Notes under the pieces: model-generated
Told to the model about the DNA's origin: nothing
What the model saw: only the letters and a program-made list of their open reading frames with translations
Databases searched by the model: none
Origin: Pseudomonas sp. GM78
Lineage (GTDB): Bacteria; Pseudomonadota; Gammaproteobacteria; Pseudomonadales; Pseudomonadaceae
DNA: 56,842 nt
NCBI RefSeq assembly: GCF_000282475.1
Contig: NZ_AKJF01000065.1
Location: forward strand, 1 to 56,842
Direction of reading: 5' to 3'
Part shown: positions 8,072-17,455 of the stretch, piece after piece
Position numbering within the stretch: the first letter of the stretch is position 1
Layout: each line of letters starts with the position of its first letter
Made by a program: the position numbers and the translations under genes

Positions 8072-9106
8072 TTAGTTGTGAGCGTGCAGCGCTTCGTTCA
8101 GTTCGATGGCCGATTTGTGGGTTTTGCATTCCACGGCACCGGTTTGCGAATTGCGACGGAACAGCAGGTCGGTCTGGCCAGCCAGTTCACGGGCCTTCAC
8201 GACCTTGACCAGCTCGTTGTTCTCGTCCAGCAGCGCCACCTTGGTACCGGCCGTCACATACAGGCCCGACTCAACGGTGTTGCGATCGCCCAACGGGATG
8301 CCGATACCGGCGTTGGCGCCGATCAGGCAGCCTTCGCCAACCTTGATCACGATGTTGCCGCCACCCGACAGGGTGCCCATGGTCGAGCAGCCGCCGCCCA
8401 GGTCCGAACCCTTGCCGACGAATACGCCAGCGGAGACGCGGCCTTCGATCATGCCCGGGCCTTCGGTGCCGGCGTTGAAGTTGATGAAGCCTTCGTGCAT
8501 CACGGTGGTGCCTTCGCCCACGTAGGCGCCCAGGCGCAGACGCGCGGCGTCAGCGATACGCACGCCAGCCGGTACGACGTAGTCGGTCATTTTCGGGAAC
8601 TTGTCCACCGAGAACACTTCCAGCAGCTCGCCGCGCAGGCGGGCTTCGAGTTGATGCTCGGCCAGTTCGGACAGGTCGATGGCGCCCTGGCTGGTCCAGG
8701 CTACGTTTGGCAGCAGCGGGAACACGCCAGCCAGGTTCAGGCCGTGTGGCTTGACCAGGCGATGGGACAGCAGGTGCAGCTTGAGGTAGGCCTCAGGCGT
8801 GGAGGTCAGTTGCGCGTCTTCGGCCAGGATAGTGGCGACCAGCGGCTTGTGGCTCTCGGCCAGGCGGGTCAGCAGGGCGGCCTGGGCAGCGTCGACGCCT
8901 TTCACCGCTTCAGCCAGTTGCGAAGCTTGCGCGGTGGTGAAGGTGATGGCCTGGTTGCCTTCGGTGTAGCCCAGGATTGGCGCAATGGCAGCGACCAGTT
9001 CGACCGACGGGTTGAGCAGTGGCTGTGCGTAGAACACTTCCAGCCAGGCGCCTTGACGGTTTTGAGTGCCGACACCAAAGGCCAGGCTGAACGGGGTAGT
9101 GGACAT
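8072..9106 (-). CDS. dapD: Tetrahydrodipicolinate N-succinyltransferase DapD (long form)
   Basis: Transfers succinyl from succinyl-CoA to tetrahydrodipicolinate, the first step of the succinylase branch to diaminopimelate and lysine. It is 344 aa, the longer Pseudomonas/actinobacterial form rather than the roughly 275-aa enterobacterial one. The C-terminal half shows left-handed beta-helix hexapeptide repeats (GAYVGEGTTVMHEGFINFNAG, GGGCSTMGTLSGGG, GEGCLIGANAGIGIPLGD). Thirty-two bases separate it from the upstream ArsC-like gene on the same strand, so the two may be cotranscribed. Its product would be acted on by DapC (12382-13581) and DapE (1293-2444). Confidence 0.94.
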   Translation of the reverse strand: MSTTPFSLAFGVGTQNRQGAWLEVFYAQPLLNPSVELVAAIAPILGYTEGNQAITFTTAQASQLAEAVKGVDAAQAALLTRLAESHKPLVATILAEDAQLTSTPEAYLKLHLLSHRLVKPHGLNLAGVFPLLPNVAWTSQGAIDLSELAEHQLEARLRGELLEVFSVDKFPKMTDYVVPAGVRIADAARLRLGAYVGEGTTVMHEGFINFNAGTEGPGMIEGRVSAGVFVGKGSDLGGGCSTMGTLSGGGNIVIKVGEGCLIGANAGIGIPLGDRNTVESGLYVTAGTKVALLDENNELVKVVKARELAGQTDLLFRRNSQTGAVECKTHKSAIELNEALHAHN

Positions 9107-9138
9107 GTTGATACCTCTAGCAAATTGAAACGGGCTGC

Positions 9139-9501
9139 TTACTTGAGCGCGGCCGCGTAGATATCTGGCTTGAAGCCAATCAGGGTTCGGTCACCGAGAT
9201 CGAGCACCGGGCGCTTGATCATCGAAGGTTGTGCGAGCATCAGTTCGATGGCTTTCGACTGGTCGAGATCGGCTTTGCGTTCGTCGTCGAGCTTGCGAAA
9301 GGTCGTGCCTGCGCGGTTCAACACCACTTCCCAGCCGTGCTCGTTGCACCATTGGGTCAGGTGTTCACGGTCGATACCGACCGCTTTGTAATCATGAAAG
9401 TCATAGCTGACAGCGTGTTCATCGAGCCAGGTGCGCGCCTTTTTCATGGTGTCGCAGGCTTTGATGCCGAAAAGGTGCAACGTTTTACTTGAAACGGTCA
9501 A
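9139..9501 (-). CDS. ArsC/Spx-family thioredoxin-fold protein (YffB-like)
   Basis: Small (120 aa) thioredoxin-fold protein of the ArsC/Spx family. It has the single N-terminal cysteine in GIKACDTMKKA (C16) and the family core RKLDDERK...PSMIKRPVLDLGDR. YffB-like members lie beside dapD or dapE in many gammaproteobacteria, but their biochemical role is unclear, and true arsenate reductase activity should not be assumed because no ars genes are present. The TTG at 9501 is chosen because AAGGGGGCG lies just upstream and the protein then begins directly with the conserved first strand. An ATG 35 codons upstream would add an unconserved, charged leader. Confidence 0.78.
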   Translation of the reverse strand: MTVSSKTLHLFGIKACDTMKKARTWLDEHAVSYDFHDYKAVGIDREHLTQWCNEHGWEVVLNRAGTTFRKLDDERKADLDQSKAIELMLAQPSMIKRPVLDLGDRTLIGFKPDIYAAALK

Positions 9502-9544
9502 GGAATCGCCCCCTTTACAGGTGTCGGAAATAAAAGGTGCCGGA

Positions 9545-9608
9545 TTATGCCATGACCGGACGGCTTCGCGGCGGCTATGGTCAGGTTTGTCTTTGTGCCA
9601 TGGCATAA
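9545..9608. other. 10-bp inverted repeat in the divergent ArsC-like / antiporter gap
   Basis: TTATGCCATG (9545-9554) and CATGGCATAA (9599-9608) are exact complements, 44 bases apart, between two divergently oriented genes. A second weaker pair (CATGACC / TATGGTCA) nests inside. It may be a regulator site or an RNA fold; no regulator gene lies beside it. Confidence 0.4.
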
Positions 9609-9717
9609 AACCAGGGCCCCTGGCGTGGCGGCGTGCGACATTGGTGCAAGGGGCACGCTCAGTCTAAGCGGCTAATATGGCACTTCAATGCTGTCGATTG
9701 TCCGGGAACCCCGTTTT

Positions 9718-11349
9718 ATGCAAACCGCCTACACCGTTCTGATTCTGTTGATGCTGGTGGGCGTTTCGCGCTTGCTCGGGCGGGTGATCCCGCTACCGTT
9801 GCCGTTGGTGCAAATTGCCGCGGGCGCCTTGCTGGCCTGGCCGACCCTGGGCCTGCATGTGGCGCTGGACCCTGAATTGTTTCTGTTCCTGTTCCTGCCG
9901 CCATTATTGTTTTCCGACGGTTGGCGCATGCCCAAGCGAGAGTTCTGGCGCCTGCGTGGCCCGATCCTGACCCTGGCTGTGGGCCTGGTGCTATTTACCG
10001 TGGTCGGTGCCGGGTACTTCATTCACTGGTTGCTGCCGAGTATCCCGCTGCCGGTGGCGTTTGCGCTGGCTGCGGTGCTGTCGCCCACGGACGCCGTGGC
10101 GGTGTCGGCGATCTCCCAGAATCGCTTGCCGACGCCCTTGATGCACATCCTGCAGGGCGAGGCCTTGATGAACGATGCCTCGGGTCTGGTGACGTTCAAG
10201 TTCGCCCTGGTGGCGGCGGTGACCGGGGCGTTTTCGCTGGCCAACGCCAGTGTCACCTTTGTGTTGGTGGCGGTCGGTGGCCTGGCGATTGGCGTGGCCT
10301 TGAGCTGGTTGGTGGGGCGCCTGCGCTCGTGGATGATTGCCCGCGGCTGGGATGACCCGGCCACCCACGTCGTCTTCATGTTGTTGCTGCCGTTTGCCGC
10401 CTACGTGCTCGCCGAGCGCGTGGGTGCGTCGGGCATCCTGTCGGCGGTAGCGGCGGGGATGATGCAAAGCTGGCTCGATCTGCTGCCGCGCCAGACCAAT
10501 ACGCGGCTGCTCAATCGCAGCGTCTGGTCATTGCTCGAATTCGCCTTCAATGGCTTGATTTTTCTGCTGCTGGGTTTGCAGTTGCCGGACATCATCAAGG
10601 CCGTGGCCAGTCATGAAGCCTCGCTGTGGCCGACGCTGCTCTATCGCTGCGTCGATGTACTGGCGATTTTCCTGGTGCTGCTGGTATTGCGGTTCGTCTG
10701 GGTGCAGAGCATCTGGCGCCTTTCGATTCTGTTGCGGCGCTGGCGCGGCAAGGACGAGATCACCCGGGTGCCCAGTGCCCGTTCATGTTGGTTGCTGACT
10801 GTCGGCGGCGTGCGCGGGGCGGTGACGCTGGCAGGTGTGATGTCGGTGCCGATGCTGATGGGGGCCGACGCGTTTCCCGAGCGTGACCTGCTGATCTTCA
10901 TCGCTGCCGGGGTGATCCTGTTGTCGTTGATCGCCGCGTGCGTGGCCTTGCCGTTGCTGCTGCGTGGCATAGAAAAAAGCCCGGACGACAAGCGCCGCAA
11001 TGAAGTGCGTGATGCCTGGCGCAAAACCGCGCAGGCGGCGATTCATGCGCTCGAAGTTGAAGAGGTCACCCCGCAGGATGCGGCCCAGGCTGCGCTGGCG
11101 GTTGAGCTGAAGGCACGGATCATGTCCGAGTATCGGCATCAGCTCGAGGTGTTCAACGATTCAGTGGAAGCCCAGGCTCTGGCTCTTCAGATGGATTTGC
11201 TGGAGCGACGTTTACGGCTCCGGGCGCTGCGGGCGCAGCGCCTGGAGTTGTACAAGCTCAGCGGTAATCACCAGATTGGTGATGATGTGTTGCGTGAGGT
11301 GTTAGGTGAGCTGGATTTGAGTGAGGCAAATTTGGGTGAAGTTAGTTAA
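9718..11349 (+). CDS. Na+/H+ antiporter, CPA1 (NhaP/YjcE-like) family
   Basis: Inner-membrane cation/proton exchanger for pH and sodium homeostasis. The 543-aa protein has about twelve hydrophobic segments in residues 1-420 and the CPA1 transport motifs LSPTDAVAVSAI and GEALMNDASGLV (the Asp-containing ion site). A charged cytosolic tail of about 115 residues, rich in heptad-like Glu/Arg/Leu, follows. The start ATG at 9718 (MQTAYTVLILL) begins directly with the first membrane helix. An ATG at 9688 would add ten polar residues and is less likely. It is a single transcription unit, convergent with the metalloprotease gene whose stop lies 13 bases away. The transported cation cannot be told from sequence. 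Confidence 0.88.
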   Translation: MQTAYTVLILLMLVGVSRLLGRVIPLPLPLVQIAAGALLAWPTLGLHVALDPELFLFLFLPPLLFSDGWRMPKREFWRLRGPILTLAVGLVLFTVVGAGYFIHWLLPSIPLPVAFALAAVLSPTDAVAVSAISQNRLPTPLMHILQGEALMNDASGLVTFKFALVAAVTGAFSLANASVTFVLVAVGGLAIGVALSWLVGRLRSWMIARGWDDPATHVVFMLLLPFAAYVLAERVGASGILSAVAAGMMQSWLDLLPRQTNTRLLNRSVWSLLEFAFNGLIFLLLGLQLPDIIKAVASHEASLWPTLLYRCVDVLAIFLVLLVLRFVWVQSIWRLSILLRRWRGKDEITRVPSARSCWLLTVGGVRGAVTLAGVMSVPMLMGADAFPERDLLIFIAAGVILLSLIAACVALPLLLRGIEKSPDDKRRNEVRDAWRKTAQAAIHALEVEEVTPQDAAQAALAVELKARIMSEYRHQLEVFNDSVEAQALALQMDLLERRLRLRALRAQRLELYKLSGNHQIGDDVLREVLGELDLSEANLGEVS

Positions 11350-11362
11350 GGGGGAGGGCGCG

Positions 11363-12103
11363 TTAACCCCGACGTAGGTGTGGTGGGTAAATGCTTGATA
11401 TCAACTCTTTGTCCTTTTCTGAAAGTGTCAAGGGCCTGGGGATTGCTGTCCCTTTCCAGATAAATGCCTTGCCAAAACCGTAATGCATGATTGATGTTTG
11501 ATCGTAAGGGCCCAGTGCTTTAATGTTTTTGTGCTTTCGGAAAATATTGGAACGGGTCGTATCTTCTGACCAGCCGTGCCTTTCTTTACATATTTTGTAA
11601 ACCTTGGGTGTATGCCAGTCTATATTGGCATCGGGGTGCTGATGTTCGTGTTGCAGACCAAGGGCGTGACCAAATTCGTGAAGTATTATTGCGATCCATA
11701 TTTCGTCGCTATGTTCCTCTTTAAAGTCAATTTGCATAGTCGGTTTTTCAATTGGAACTGTCAGAGCATCCGTTCCAACGCGCGACCAGTGACCGTCTCT
11801 GCAGGCCCCGAAAGCTACCCTTATATCTGCCTGTGTCAAATTTATAACATATTCGATACTGAGATTTATATGTGGCGTCCATTGCGCTACTGCTGATTTG
11901 AAAAGGTCTTCGAGTTCAGGGTCACTTTCAAGGAAACCGATTTTTAATCTAATGGCTTCAGGCCAATATACAGAGGGTAAGCCAAAGGCACGCCTAATGC
12001 GCATTCCACCATCGCTATCAGAATATTCTGGCGTGGTATCATAAGCTGCGTCGATGTCGACGGGTGGGAGGCCACCGCAAATGTGCAATTCATCCGTGTC
12101 CAT
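11363..12103 (-). CDS. Astacin-like (metzincin) zinc metalloprotease
   Basis: A 246-aa zinc protease. The catalytic signature HEFGHALGLQH gives ligands H142, H146 and H152 with catalytic E143, and SIMHYGF (204-210) is an astacin/M12-type Met-turn with the expected tyrosine. The preceding ADIRVAFGACRDGHWSRVGTD edge strand is typical of bacterial M12 homologues. No signal peptide, propeptide or membrane anchor is visible, so it either acts inside the cell or leaves by a signal-less route. The DNA is visibly AT-rich with codons unlike those of its neighbours, suggesting recent gain. The ATG at 12103 has only a weak ribosome-binding sequence, so the start is uncertain. No immunity or secretion gene is adjacent. 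Confidence 0.8.
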   Translation of the reverse strand: MDTDELHICGGLPPVDIDAAYDTTPEYSDSDGGMRIRRAFGLPSVYWPEAIRLKIGFLESDPELEDLFKSAVAQWTPHINLSIEYVINLTQADIRVAFGACRDGHWSRVGTDALTVPIEKPTMQIDFKEEHSDEIWIAIILHEFGHALGLQHEHQHPDANIDWHTPKVYKICKERHGWSEDTTRSNIFRKHKNIKALGPYDQTSIMHYGFGKAFIWKGTAIPRPLTLSEKDKELISSIYPPHLRRG

Positions 12104-12381
12104 GAGAATAATGTCCGTATTATGAATGGTTTGTTGTAAGTTATCGGGGTTTGGTAAGGCTTCGCGAGTTGTGATACTTGCTAAGTGCGCTTTGGGATAA
12201 TACGGTTGTGATGATTAAGAAGTGAAGTGTGGTTTTGGTTCTCGGTATTGCGAGGTCTTGGTGTTTCGCGTTTTTCGATCGTCAATTTTTGTTGGTCGTG
12301 AAAGCGATATGTCTCGAAGGATTGCAGCTTGCGCTGAAATGATATCCCGCCACTGCATTGCACAGGGCGGGACGGACCGAC
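12104..12381. other. AT-rich non-coding gap upstream of the metalloprotease
   Basis: The 278 bases share the low GC of the protease gene. No reading frame with a plausible ribosome-binding site was found. At the right edge, CCCGCC and GGCGGGA (within 12344-12374) form a hairpin just past the dapC stop, a possible dapC terminator lacking a clear T run. The rest should hold the protease promoter, which could not be placed with confidence. Confidence 0.5.
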
Positions 12382-13581
12382 TTATCTTTTCGCAGTAACA
12401 AACGCACGAATCCGCTCTGCAGCTTCAACACACTCGGCCAACGGCGCAACCAGCGCCATGCGCACACGCCCGGCACCCGGATTGACGCCGTCGACATCCC
12501 GTGACAGGTAGGAGCCCGGCACCACGGTCACATGCTCCTGCTCGAACAGGTCGCGGCAAAAGGCTGCGTCGTCGCCAGCCACATTCGGCCACAGGTAAAA
12601 ACTGCCATCGGGACGTTGTACGTCCAGAACCGGGCTGAGGATTTCCAGTACGGCGTCGAACTTCTCGCGATACAGCGCACGATTGGCGCGTACATGCACT
12701 TCGTCGTTCCACGCAGCAACGCTGGCCAGTTGGGTCTGAACCGGCATCGCGCAGCCGTGGTAGGTGCGATAGAGCAGGAAGCCCTTGAGGATATCCGCGT
12801 CACCGGCAACAAAACCGGAACGCAGGCCCGGCAGGTTGGAGCGCTTGGACAGGCTGTGGAACACCACGCAGCGCTTGAAATCCTGGCGACCCAGTTCCGC
12901 GCAGGCGCTGAGCAGACCTGGCGGTGGGGTTTGTTCGTCGAAGTACAGTTCGCTGTAGCACTCGTCCGCAGCGATCACGAAGTCGTATTCATCGGCCAGG
13001 GCGATCAGTTTTTTCAGGGTCTCGACCGGGATCAGCGCGCCGGTCGGGTTACCCGGCGAGCACAGGAACAGGATCTGGCAGCGTTTCCAGATGTCCGGCG
13101 AAACGGCATCGAAATCCGGGTTGAAGCCGTTTTCGTCCAGGCAGGGCAGGTAGTGTGGCTTGGCCCCGGCGAGGAACGCCGCGCCTTCGTAGATCTGATA
13201 GAAGGGGTTCGGGCTGACCACCAGCGCGTCGTCGCCACGATTGACCACGGTCTGGGTGAAGGCGAACAGCGCTTCACGGGTACCGTTGACCGGCAGTACG
13301 TTGCGCGCCGGGTCGATCCAGCCGTTCGGCACGCCGAAGCGGCGCTCGCACCAGGCGGCGATGGCTTCACGCAGGGCCGGGATGCCGAGGGTTGTCGGGT
13401 ACACGGCCATCTGATCCAGGTTGCTCGCCAGGGCTTCGGCGACGAAGCTCGGCGAGCGGTGTTTCGGTTCGCCGATCGACAGCGCGATTGGGCGCTTGTC
13501 CGGGTTGGGCGTAACGCTGCCGAGCAGGGCGCGGAGTTTCTCGAAAGGGTAGGGCTGGAGCTGCGACAAAGCTTTGTTCAT
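12382..13581 (-). CDS. dapC: Succinyldiaminopimelate transaminase DapC
   Basis: PLP aminotransferase that converts N-succinyl-2-amino-6-ketopimelate plus glutamate to N-succinyl-LL-diaminopimelate, the step between DapD and DapE. It is 399 aa, fold-type I class I/II. NPTGA lies at 178-182, the Tyr/Asp ADECYSELYF segment near 206-215, and the PLP lysine K246 is in SLSKRSNLPGLRSG. It lies downstream of map and glnD on the same strand, the usual Pseudomonas order; a 35-bp palindrome fills the gap to glnD. Closely related aminotransferases share these motifs, so the dapC call rests partly on gene order. Confidence 0.9.
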   Translation of the reverse strand: MNKALSQLQPYPFEKLRALLGSVTPNPDKRPIALSIGEPKHRSPSFVAEALASNLDQMAVYPTTLGIPALREAIAAWCERRFGVPNGWIDPARNVLPVNGTREALFAFTQTVVNRGDDALVVSPNPFYQIYEGAAFLAGAKPHYLPCLDENGFNPDFDAVSPDIWKRCQILFLCSPGNPTGALIPVETLKKLIALADEYDFVIAADECYSELYFDEQTPPPGLLSACAELGRQDFKRCVVFHSLSKRSNLPGLRSGFVAGDADILKGFLLYRTYHGCAMPVQTQLASVAAWNDEVHVRANRALYREKFDAVLEILSPVLDVQRPDGSFYLWPNVAGDDAAFCRDLFEQEHVTVVPGSYLSRDVDGVNPGAGRVRMALVAPLAECVEAAERIRAFVTAKR

Positions 13582-13597
13582 GAGGGGCCTCGTTCAA

Positions 13598-13682
13598 TGT
13601 AGGAGCTGCCGCAGGCTGCGATCTTTTGATCTTGATCCTGAAAAGCGAGATCAAAAGATCGCAGCCTGCGGCAGCTCCTACA
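13598..13682. repeat. Perfect 35-bp inverted repeat between glnD and dapC
   Basis: Arms 13598-13632 and 13648-13682 are exact complements, starting TGTAGGAGCTGCCGCAGG, with a 15-base loop. The arms are longer than in the other REP doublets here and show no mismatch, suggesting recent amplification. The first 17 bases of the window match part of one arm. In RNA it would form a very stable hairpin between the glnD and dapC coding regions. Confidence 0.9.
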
Positions 13683-13698
13683 GGGGATTGGGTTTGAT

Positions 13699-16401
13699 TC
13701 AGATACTGATGCGCGACAGTTTGATATCGGGTTCCTGGTTGACGCTCAATTGTTCGACAATTGCATCCTGCAAACGACTGCACAGCAACGGGTCGGACAG
13801 CGGCTGGTTGTTCGCGTCGGTGATGAAGAACACGTCTTCCACGCGCTCGCCGAGGGTGGCGATCTTGGCGTTCTGCAGCGACAGGTCGAACTCCAGGAAG
13901 ATCGTACCGACCCGCGCCAGCAGGCCAGGGCGATCGGGGGCGGTCAGTTCCAGCACGGTCACCGGACGCTGGGCGTCGTTGTGGATCGTCACCTGTGGTG
14001 CAAAGGCGAAATGCTTGAGCTGGCGCGGCACCCGACGCTGGATGATGGTCGGGTAATCGTCCGGATTGCGCAGGGCTTCGGTCAGGCCGTCACGGATCTG
14101 CTTGACCCGTGCCGGGTTATCGCCGATCGAGTCGCCGTCGGTGTCGAGCACGATGTAGGTGTCGAGGGTGAACTGGCTGCTGGAGGTGATGACCCGGGCG
14201 TCATGGATGTTCAGGTTGAGCTGGTCCATCGCGGCCACGGTCACGGCGAAGAAGTCGTGCTGGTCCGGTGCGTAGATGAAGATCTGCGTGCCGCCCTCGA
14301 ACTCGCGTTGAGTGGTTTCCTTGATCAGCACCAGCGGCCCGCCGAAGGCCGGCTGTTGGAGGATCGCATCGCTGTGCCAGGCGACGTCGCCGGCAGTGTG
14401 GCGCAGGAAATAGTCATCTCCCAGTTGCGCCCACAATTGCTCGACGTCGTCCGGGTCGGTGCCACCGCGCACCAGGATGTCCAGCGCGGCACTCTGGGTC
14501 TGGCGGATCTGCTCTTCGCGGTCCACCGGGTTTTCCAGGCCGCGACGCAGGGCGCGCTTGGTTTCGGTGTAGAGCTGGCGCAGCAGGCTGGCCCGCCAGG
14601 AGTTCCACAGCGTCGGGTTGGTGGCATTGATGTCGGCGACCGTCAGCACGTACAGGTAGTCGAGGCGGGTTTCATCGCCCACGGTCTGGGCGAAATCATG
14701 GATCACCTGCGGATCGGACAAATCCTTGCGCTGGGCCGTGGTCGACATCACCAGGTGGTTTTGCACCAGCCAGACGATCAGGCGGCTGTCCCACACCGGC
14801 AACTGATGACGCTGGCAAAAGGACTCGGCGTCCACCGCGCCGATTTCCGAGTGATCGCCATGCCGGCCTTTGCCGATGTCGTGGTACAGGCCGGCCAGGT
14901 AGATCAGTTCAGGCTTGGGCAGCTTGGCCATGAGTTTGCTGGCCAGCGGGAATTTTTCCGAGACCTGGGTGTACTGCAGCTTACGCAGGTGCTTGATCAG
15001 GTTCAGGGTGTGGGCATCAACCGTATAGATGTGGAACAGGTCGTGCTGCATCTGGCCGACGATGAAACCGAATTCCGGCAGATAACGCCCGAGAATGCCG
15101 TAGCGGTTCATCCGGCGCAGGTTGCGGTGGATGCCGATCTTGCACTTGAACAGTTCGATGAACAGGCTGGTGTTGCGTATGTCGTTGCGGAAGTCGTCGT
15201 TGATCAGGTGTCGATTTTCGCGCAGCAGACGAATGGTGTCGGCGCGCACACCCTTGATTTCCGGTTGCTGGGCCATCAGCACGAAGATCTCGAGCATGGC
15301 GAACGGCGTGCGGCGGAACACGTTGTCGTTACGCGCCTCGATATAGCCGTCGTGCAGCTGGAATCGCGAGTTGACCGGTTGTGGCGGCGCCGCATCCTCC
15401 GGCGCGAGGATGACTTCCTCGAAGTGCTGGATGATCAGGTCGCTGAGCTGGGCAATGCTCATGACCACGCGGAAATACTGCTGCATGAAGTTCTCGACGG
15501 CCTGCTTGGCGTCGTCGCCTTGGAACCCCAGCAGCCCGGCAATGGTGCGCTGGTGATCGAACAGCAGGCGGTCTTCGGAGCGACCGGCGAGCATGTGCAG
15601 CGCGTAGCGCACCTTCCACAAGAACTCCTGGGAGGAGGCCAGCAGGGCGTTCTCGCTTTCGACCAGGAAACCTTCGCCGGCCAGTGCCCGCAGGTTCAGG
15701 GTGCCGTACTCGCGACGGGCCACCCAGAGAATCGTCTGGATATCCCGCAGTCCGCCGGGCGAGCCCTTCACGTTGGGTTCCAGGTTGTACTCGGTGTCGT
15801 TGTACTTGTGGTGCCGGGCTTTCTGCTCGGCGCGCTTGGCCAGGAAGAAATCCTTGCTCGGCCACATGTGCGCGGTGCTGGTGACATCCAGCATGCGCTG
15901 GCGCAGGTGTTCGGGACCGGTGATGGTGCGGCTTTCCATCAGGTTGGTCACGACCGTCAGGTCGGCGCGGGCCTCCTCGGCGCACTCGTCGACCGAACGA
16001 ACGCTCTGGCCGACTTCCAGGCCGATGTCCCACAGCAGGGTCAGGAAACGTTCGATGGGATCACGGAAAACCTCGTGGTCCGCACTGTCCAGCAGGATCA
16101 GCAGGTCGATGTCGGAATAAGGATGCAATTCGCCACGACCGTAGCCGCCGACCGCGACCAGCGCGATGTCGGCGTCCTCGCTCCAGTTGAATTGCTCCCA
16201 GGCCTTTTGCAGGATGTTATCGACGAACCAGGCGCGGTCCTCGATCAGGCGTCGAATGTCCCGGCCGCTGCGAAAACGCCCGTCGAGCACTTCGCGAGCC
16301 TGGCGGATCGCCTTCTTGAAGGCCGCGATCGGGCTGGCCTTCAGGGCCAGTTCAGCCTGGAACTGGCCACGATCGAAGAGTTCGGGATCCACCTGCGGCA
16401 T
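13699..16401 (-). CDS. glnD: Bifunctional PII uridylyltransferase/uridylyl-removing enzyme GlnD
   Basis: Nitrogen sensor that uridylylates PII (GlnB/GlnK) when glutamine is low and removes UMP when glutamine is high. The 900-aa protein shows the full domain series: nucleotidyltransferase with [15 protein letters not shown] (85-99, catalytic D97 and D99), a helical linker, an HD hydrolase domain with [17 protein letters not shown], and two C-terminal ACT domains for glutamine sensing. It lies between map and dapC on the same strand; 40 bases separate it from the map stop. Confidence 0.96.
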   Translation of the reverse strand: MPQVDPELFDRGQFQAELALKASPIAAFKKAIRQAREVLDGRFRSGRDIRRLIEDRAWFVDNILQKAWEQFNWSEDADIALVAVGGYGRGELHPYSDIDLLILLDSADHEVFRDPIERFLTLLWDIGLEVGQSVRSVDECAEEARADLTVVTNLMESRTITGPEHLRQRMLDVTSTAHMWPSKDFFLAKRAEQKARHHKYNDTEYNLEPNVKGSPGGLRDIQTILWVARREYGTLNLRALAGEGFLVESENALLASSQEFLWKVRYALHMLAGRSEDRLLFDHQRTIAGLLGFQGDDAKQAVENFMQQYFRVVMSIAQLSDLIIQHFEEVILAPEDAAPPQPVNSRFQLHDGYIEARNDNVFRRTPFAMLEIFVLMAQQPEIKGVRADTIRLLRENRHLINDDFRNDIRNTSLFIELFKCKIGIHRNLRRMNRYGILGRYLPEFGFIVGQMQHDLFHIYTVDAHTLNLIKHLRKLQYTQVSEKFPLASKLMAKLPKPELIYLAGLYHDIGKGRHGDHSEIGAVDAESFCQRHQLPVWDSRLIVWLVQNHLVMSTTAQRKDLSDPQVIHDFAQTVGDETRLDYLYVLTVADINATNPTLWNSWRASLLRQLYTETKRALRRGLENPVDREEQIRQTQSAALDILVRGGTDPDDVEQLWAQLGDDYFLRHTAGDVAWHSDAILQQPAFGGPLVLIKETTQREFEGGTQIFIYAPDQHDFFAVTVAAMDQLNLNIHDARVITSSSQFTLDTYIVLDTDGDSIGDNPARVKQIRDGLTEALRNPDDYPTIIQRRVPRQLKHFAFAPQVTIHNDAQRPVTVLELTAPDRPGLLARVGTIFLEFDLSLQNAKIATLGERVEDVFFITDANNQPLSDPLLCSRLQDAIVEQLSVNQEPDIKLSRISI

Positions 16402-16441
16402 CGATTGCTTTCCTTTCTATAGGCTGGGTACGGTGACGGGA

Positions 16442-17224
16442 TCAGGCCGAAACGCGGGGGATGGTGTCATCGCTGCGCAGGGTGAAGATCTCGTAGCCGG
16501 TTTCGGTCACCAGCAGGGTGTGTTCCCACTGTGCCGACAGCTTGCGGTCCTTGGTGATCGCGGTCCAGCCATCGCCCAGCACCTTGGTGTCGGCGCGGCC
16601 CTGGTTGATCATCGGCTCGATGGTGAAGGTCATGCCGGCCTTCAGTTCCATGCCGGTGCCGGCACGGCCGTAGTGCAGGATCTGCGGCTCTTCATGGAAC
16701 ACCTTGCCGATGCCGTGGCCACAGAACTCGCGAACCACCGAAAAGCCGTTTTTCTCGGCGTGCTTCTGGATGATTTCACCGATGTCGCCCAGGCGGCAGC
16801 CAGGCTTGACGATTTCAATGGCCTTGTACATGCATTCCTGGGTCACTTGCGACAGGCGCTCGGCCCAGACCGGCACGGTGCCGACGTGGAACATGCGGCT
16901 GGTGTCGCCGTGGTAGCCGTCCTTGATGACGGTGACGTCGATGTTCAGGGTGTCGCCATCCTTGAGCGGCTTGTCGTTCGGGATGCCGTGGCAGACCACA
17001 TGGTTGATCGAGGTGCAGATCGACTTCGGATAGCCCTTGTAATTCAGCGGGGCAGGGATAGCCTTCTGTTCGTTGACGATATAGTCGTGACAGATCTGGT
17101 TCAGCTGATCGGTGGTGACGCCCGGCTTGACATATTCGGCAATCATTTCCAGCACATCGGCGGCCAGTTTGCCGGCGATGCGCATTTTTGCGATGTCCTC
17201 GGGGGTTTTGAGGGTGACGGTCAT
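16442..17224 (-). CDS. map: Type I methionine aminopeptidase Map
   Basis: Removes the initiator methionine from nascent proteins. The ATG at 17224 follows a GAGAG ribosome-binding sequence and gives 260 aa beginning MTVTLKTPEDIAKMR, the normal type I length. A longer reading of the same frame would add an unconserved upstream extension. The metal-site elements are present: NIDVTVIKDGYHGDTSRMF (two Asp ligands), CGHGIGKVFHEEP (His) and FTIEPM (Glu). It is divergent from rpsB, the classic map/rpsB arrangement. Confidence 0.95.
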   Translation of the reverse strand: MTVTLKTPEDIAKMRIAGKLAADVLEMIAEYVKPGVTTDQLNQICHDYIVNEQKAIPAPLNYKGYPKSICTSINHVVCHGIPNDKPLKDGDTLNIDVTVIKDGYHGDTSRMFHVGTVPVWAERLSQVTQECMYKAIEIVKPGCRLGDIGEIIQKHAEKNGFSVVREFCGHGIGKVFHEEPQILHYGRAGTGMELKAGMTFTIEPMINQGRADTKVLGDGWTAITKDRKLSAQWEHTLLVTETGYEIFTLRSDDTIPRVSA

Positions 17225-17426
17225 ACAGGCTCTCTCTGCGCTCAATGGCGCTTTGTGACGAAAAGGGCGTTGCGCGATCGATCTTCGCAGCCCTGAAAAA
17301 CGCGATTCTAACAGACGATCAGCGCAAATCCGCGGCCCTGTAGATCGCTTCTCTCTATAGAATGGCGCATTCCGGGCTGATTCCAAGGGATGGTGGCGAG
17401 CATTTGCCTCGATTTCAGAATCCGGG

Positions 17427-17455
17427 TTCCGTTTTTTCCTGCCCTGTGGTATAAA
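17427..17455 (+). promoter_or_regulatory. Predicted sigma-70 promoter of rpsB
   Basis: TATAAA at 17450-17455 is a good -10 element. TTCCGT at 17427-17432, 17 bases upstream, is a weak -35. Transcription would start near 17462, leaving a leader of about 130 bases before rpsB. Confidence 0.5.

Noticed and set aside
9139-9501. Arsenate reductase function for the ArsC-fold gene
   Set aside because: Only the thioredoxin-fold family match and one cysteine support it. There is no arsB, arsR or arsH nearby, and the YffB-like subgroup beside dap genes is not linked to arsenate.
12181-12363. 60-codon minus-strand frame in the AT-rich gap upstream of the metalloprotease
   Set aside because: No ribosome-binding sequence, no hydrophobic or domain-like pattern, and it overlaps the dapC hairpin. 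A possible antitoxin or immunity role would be pure speculation.
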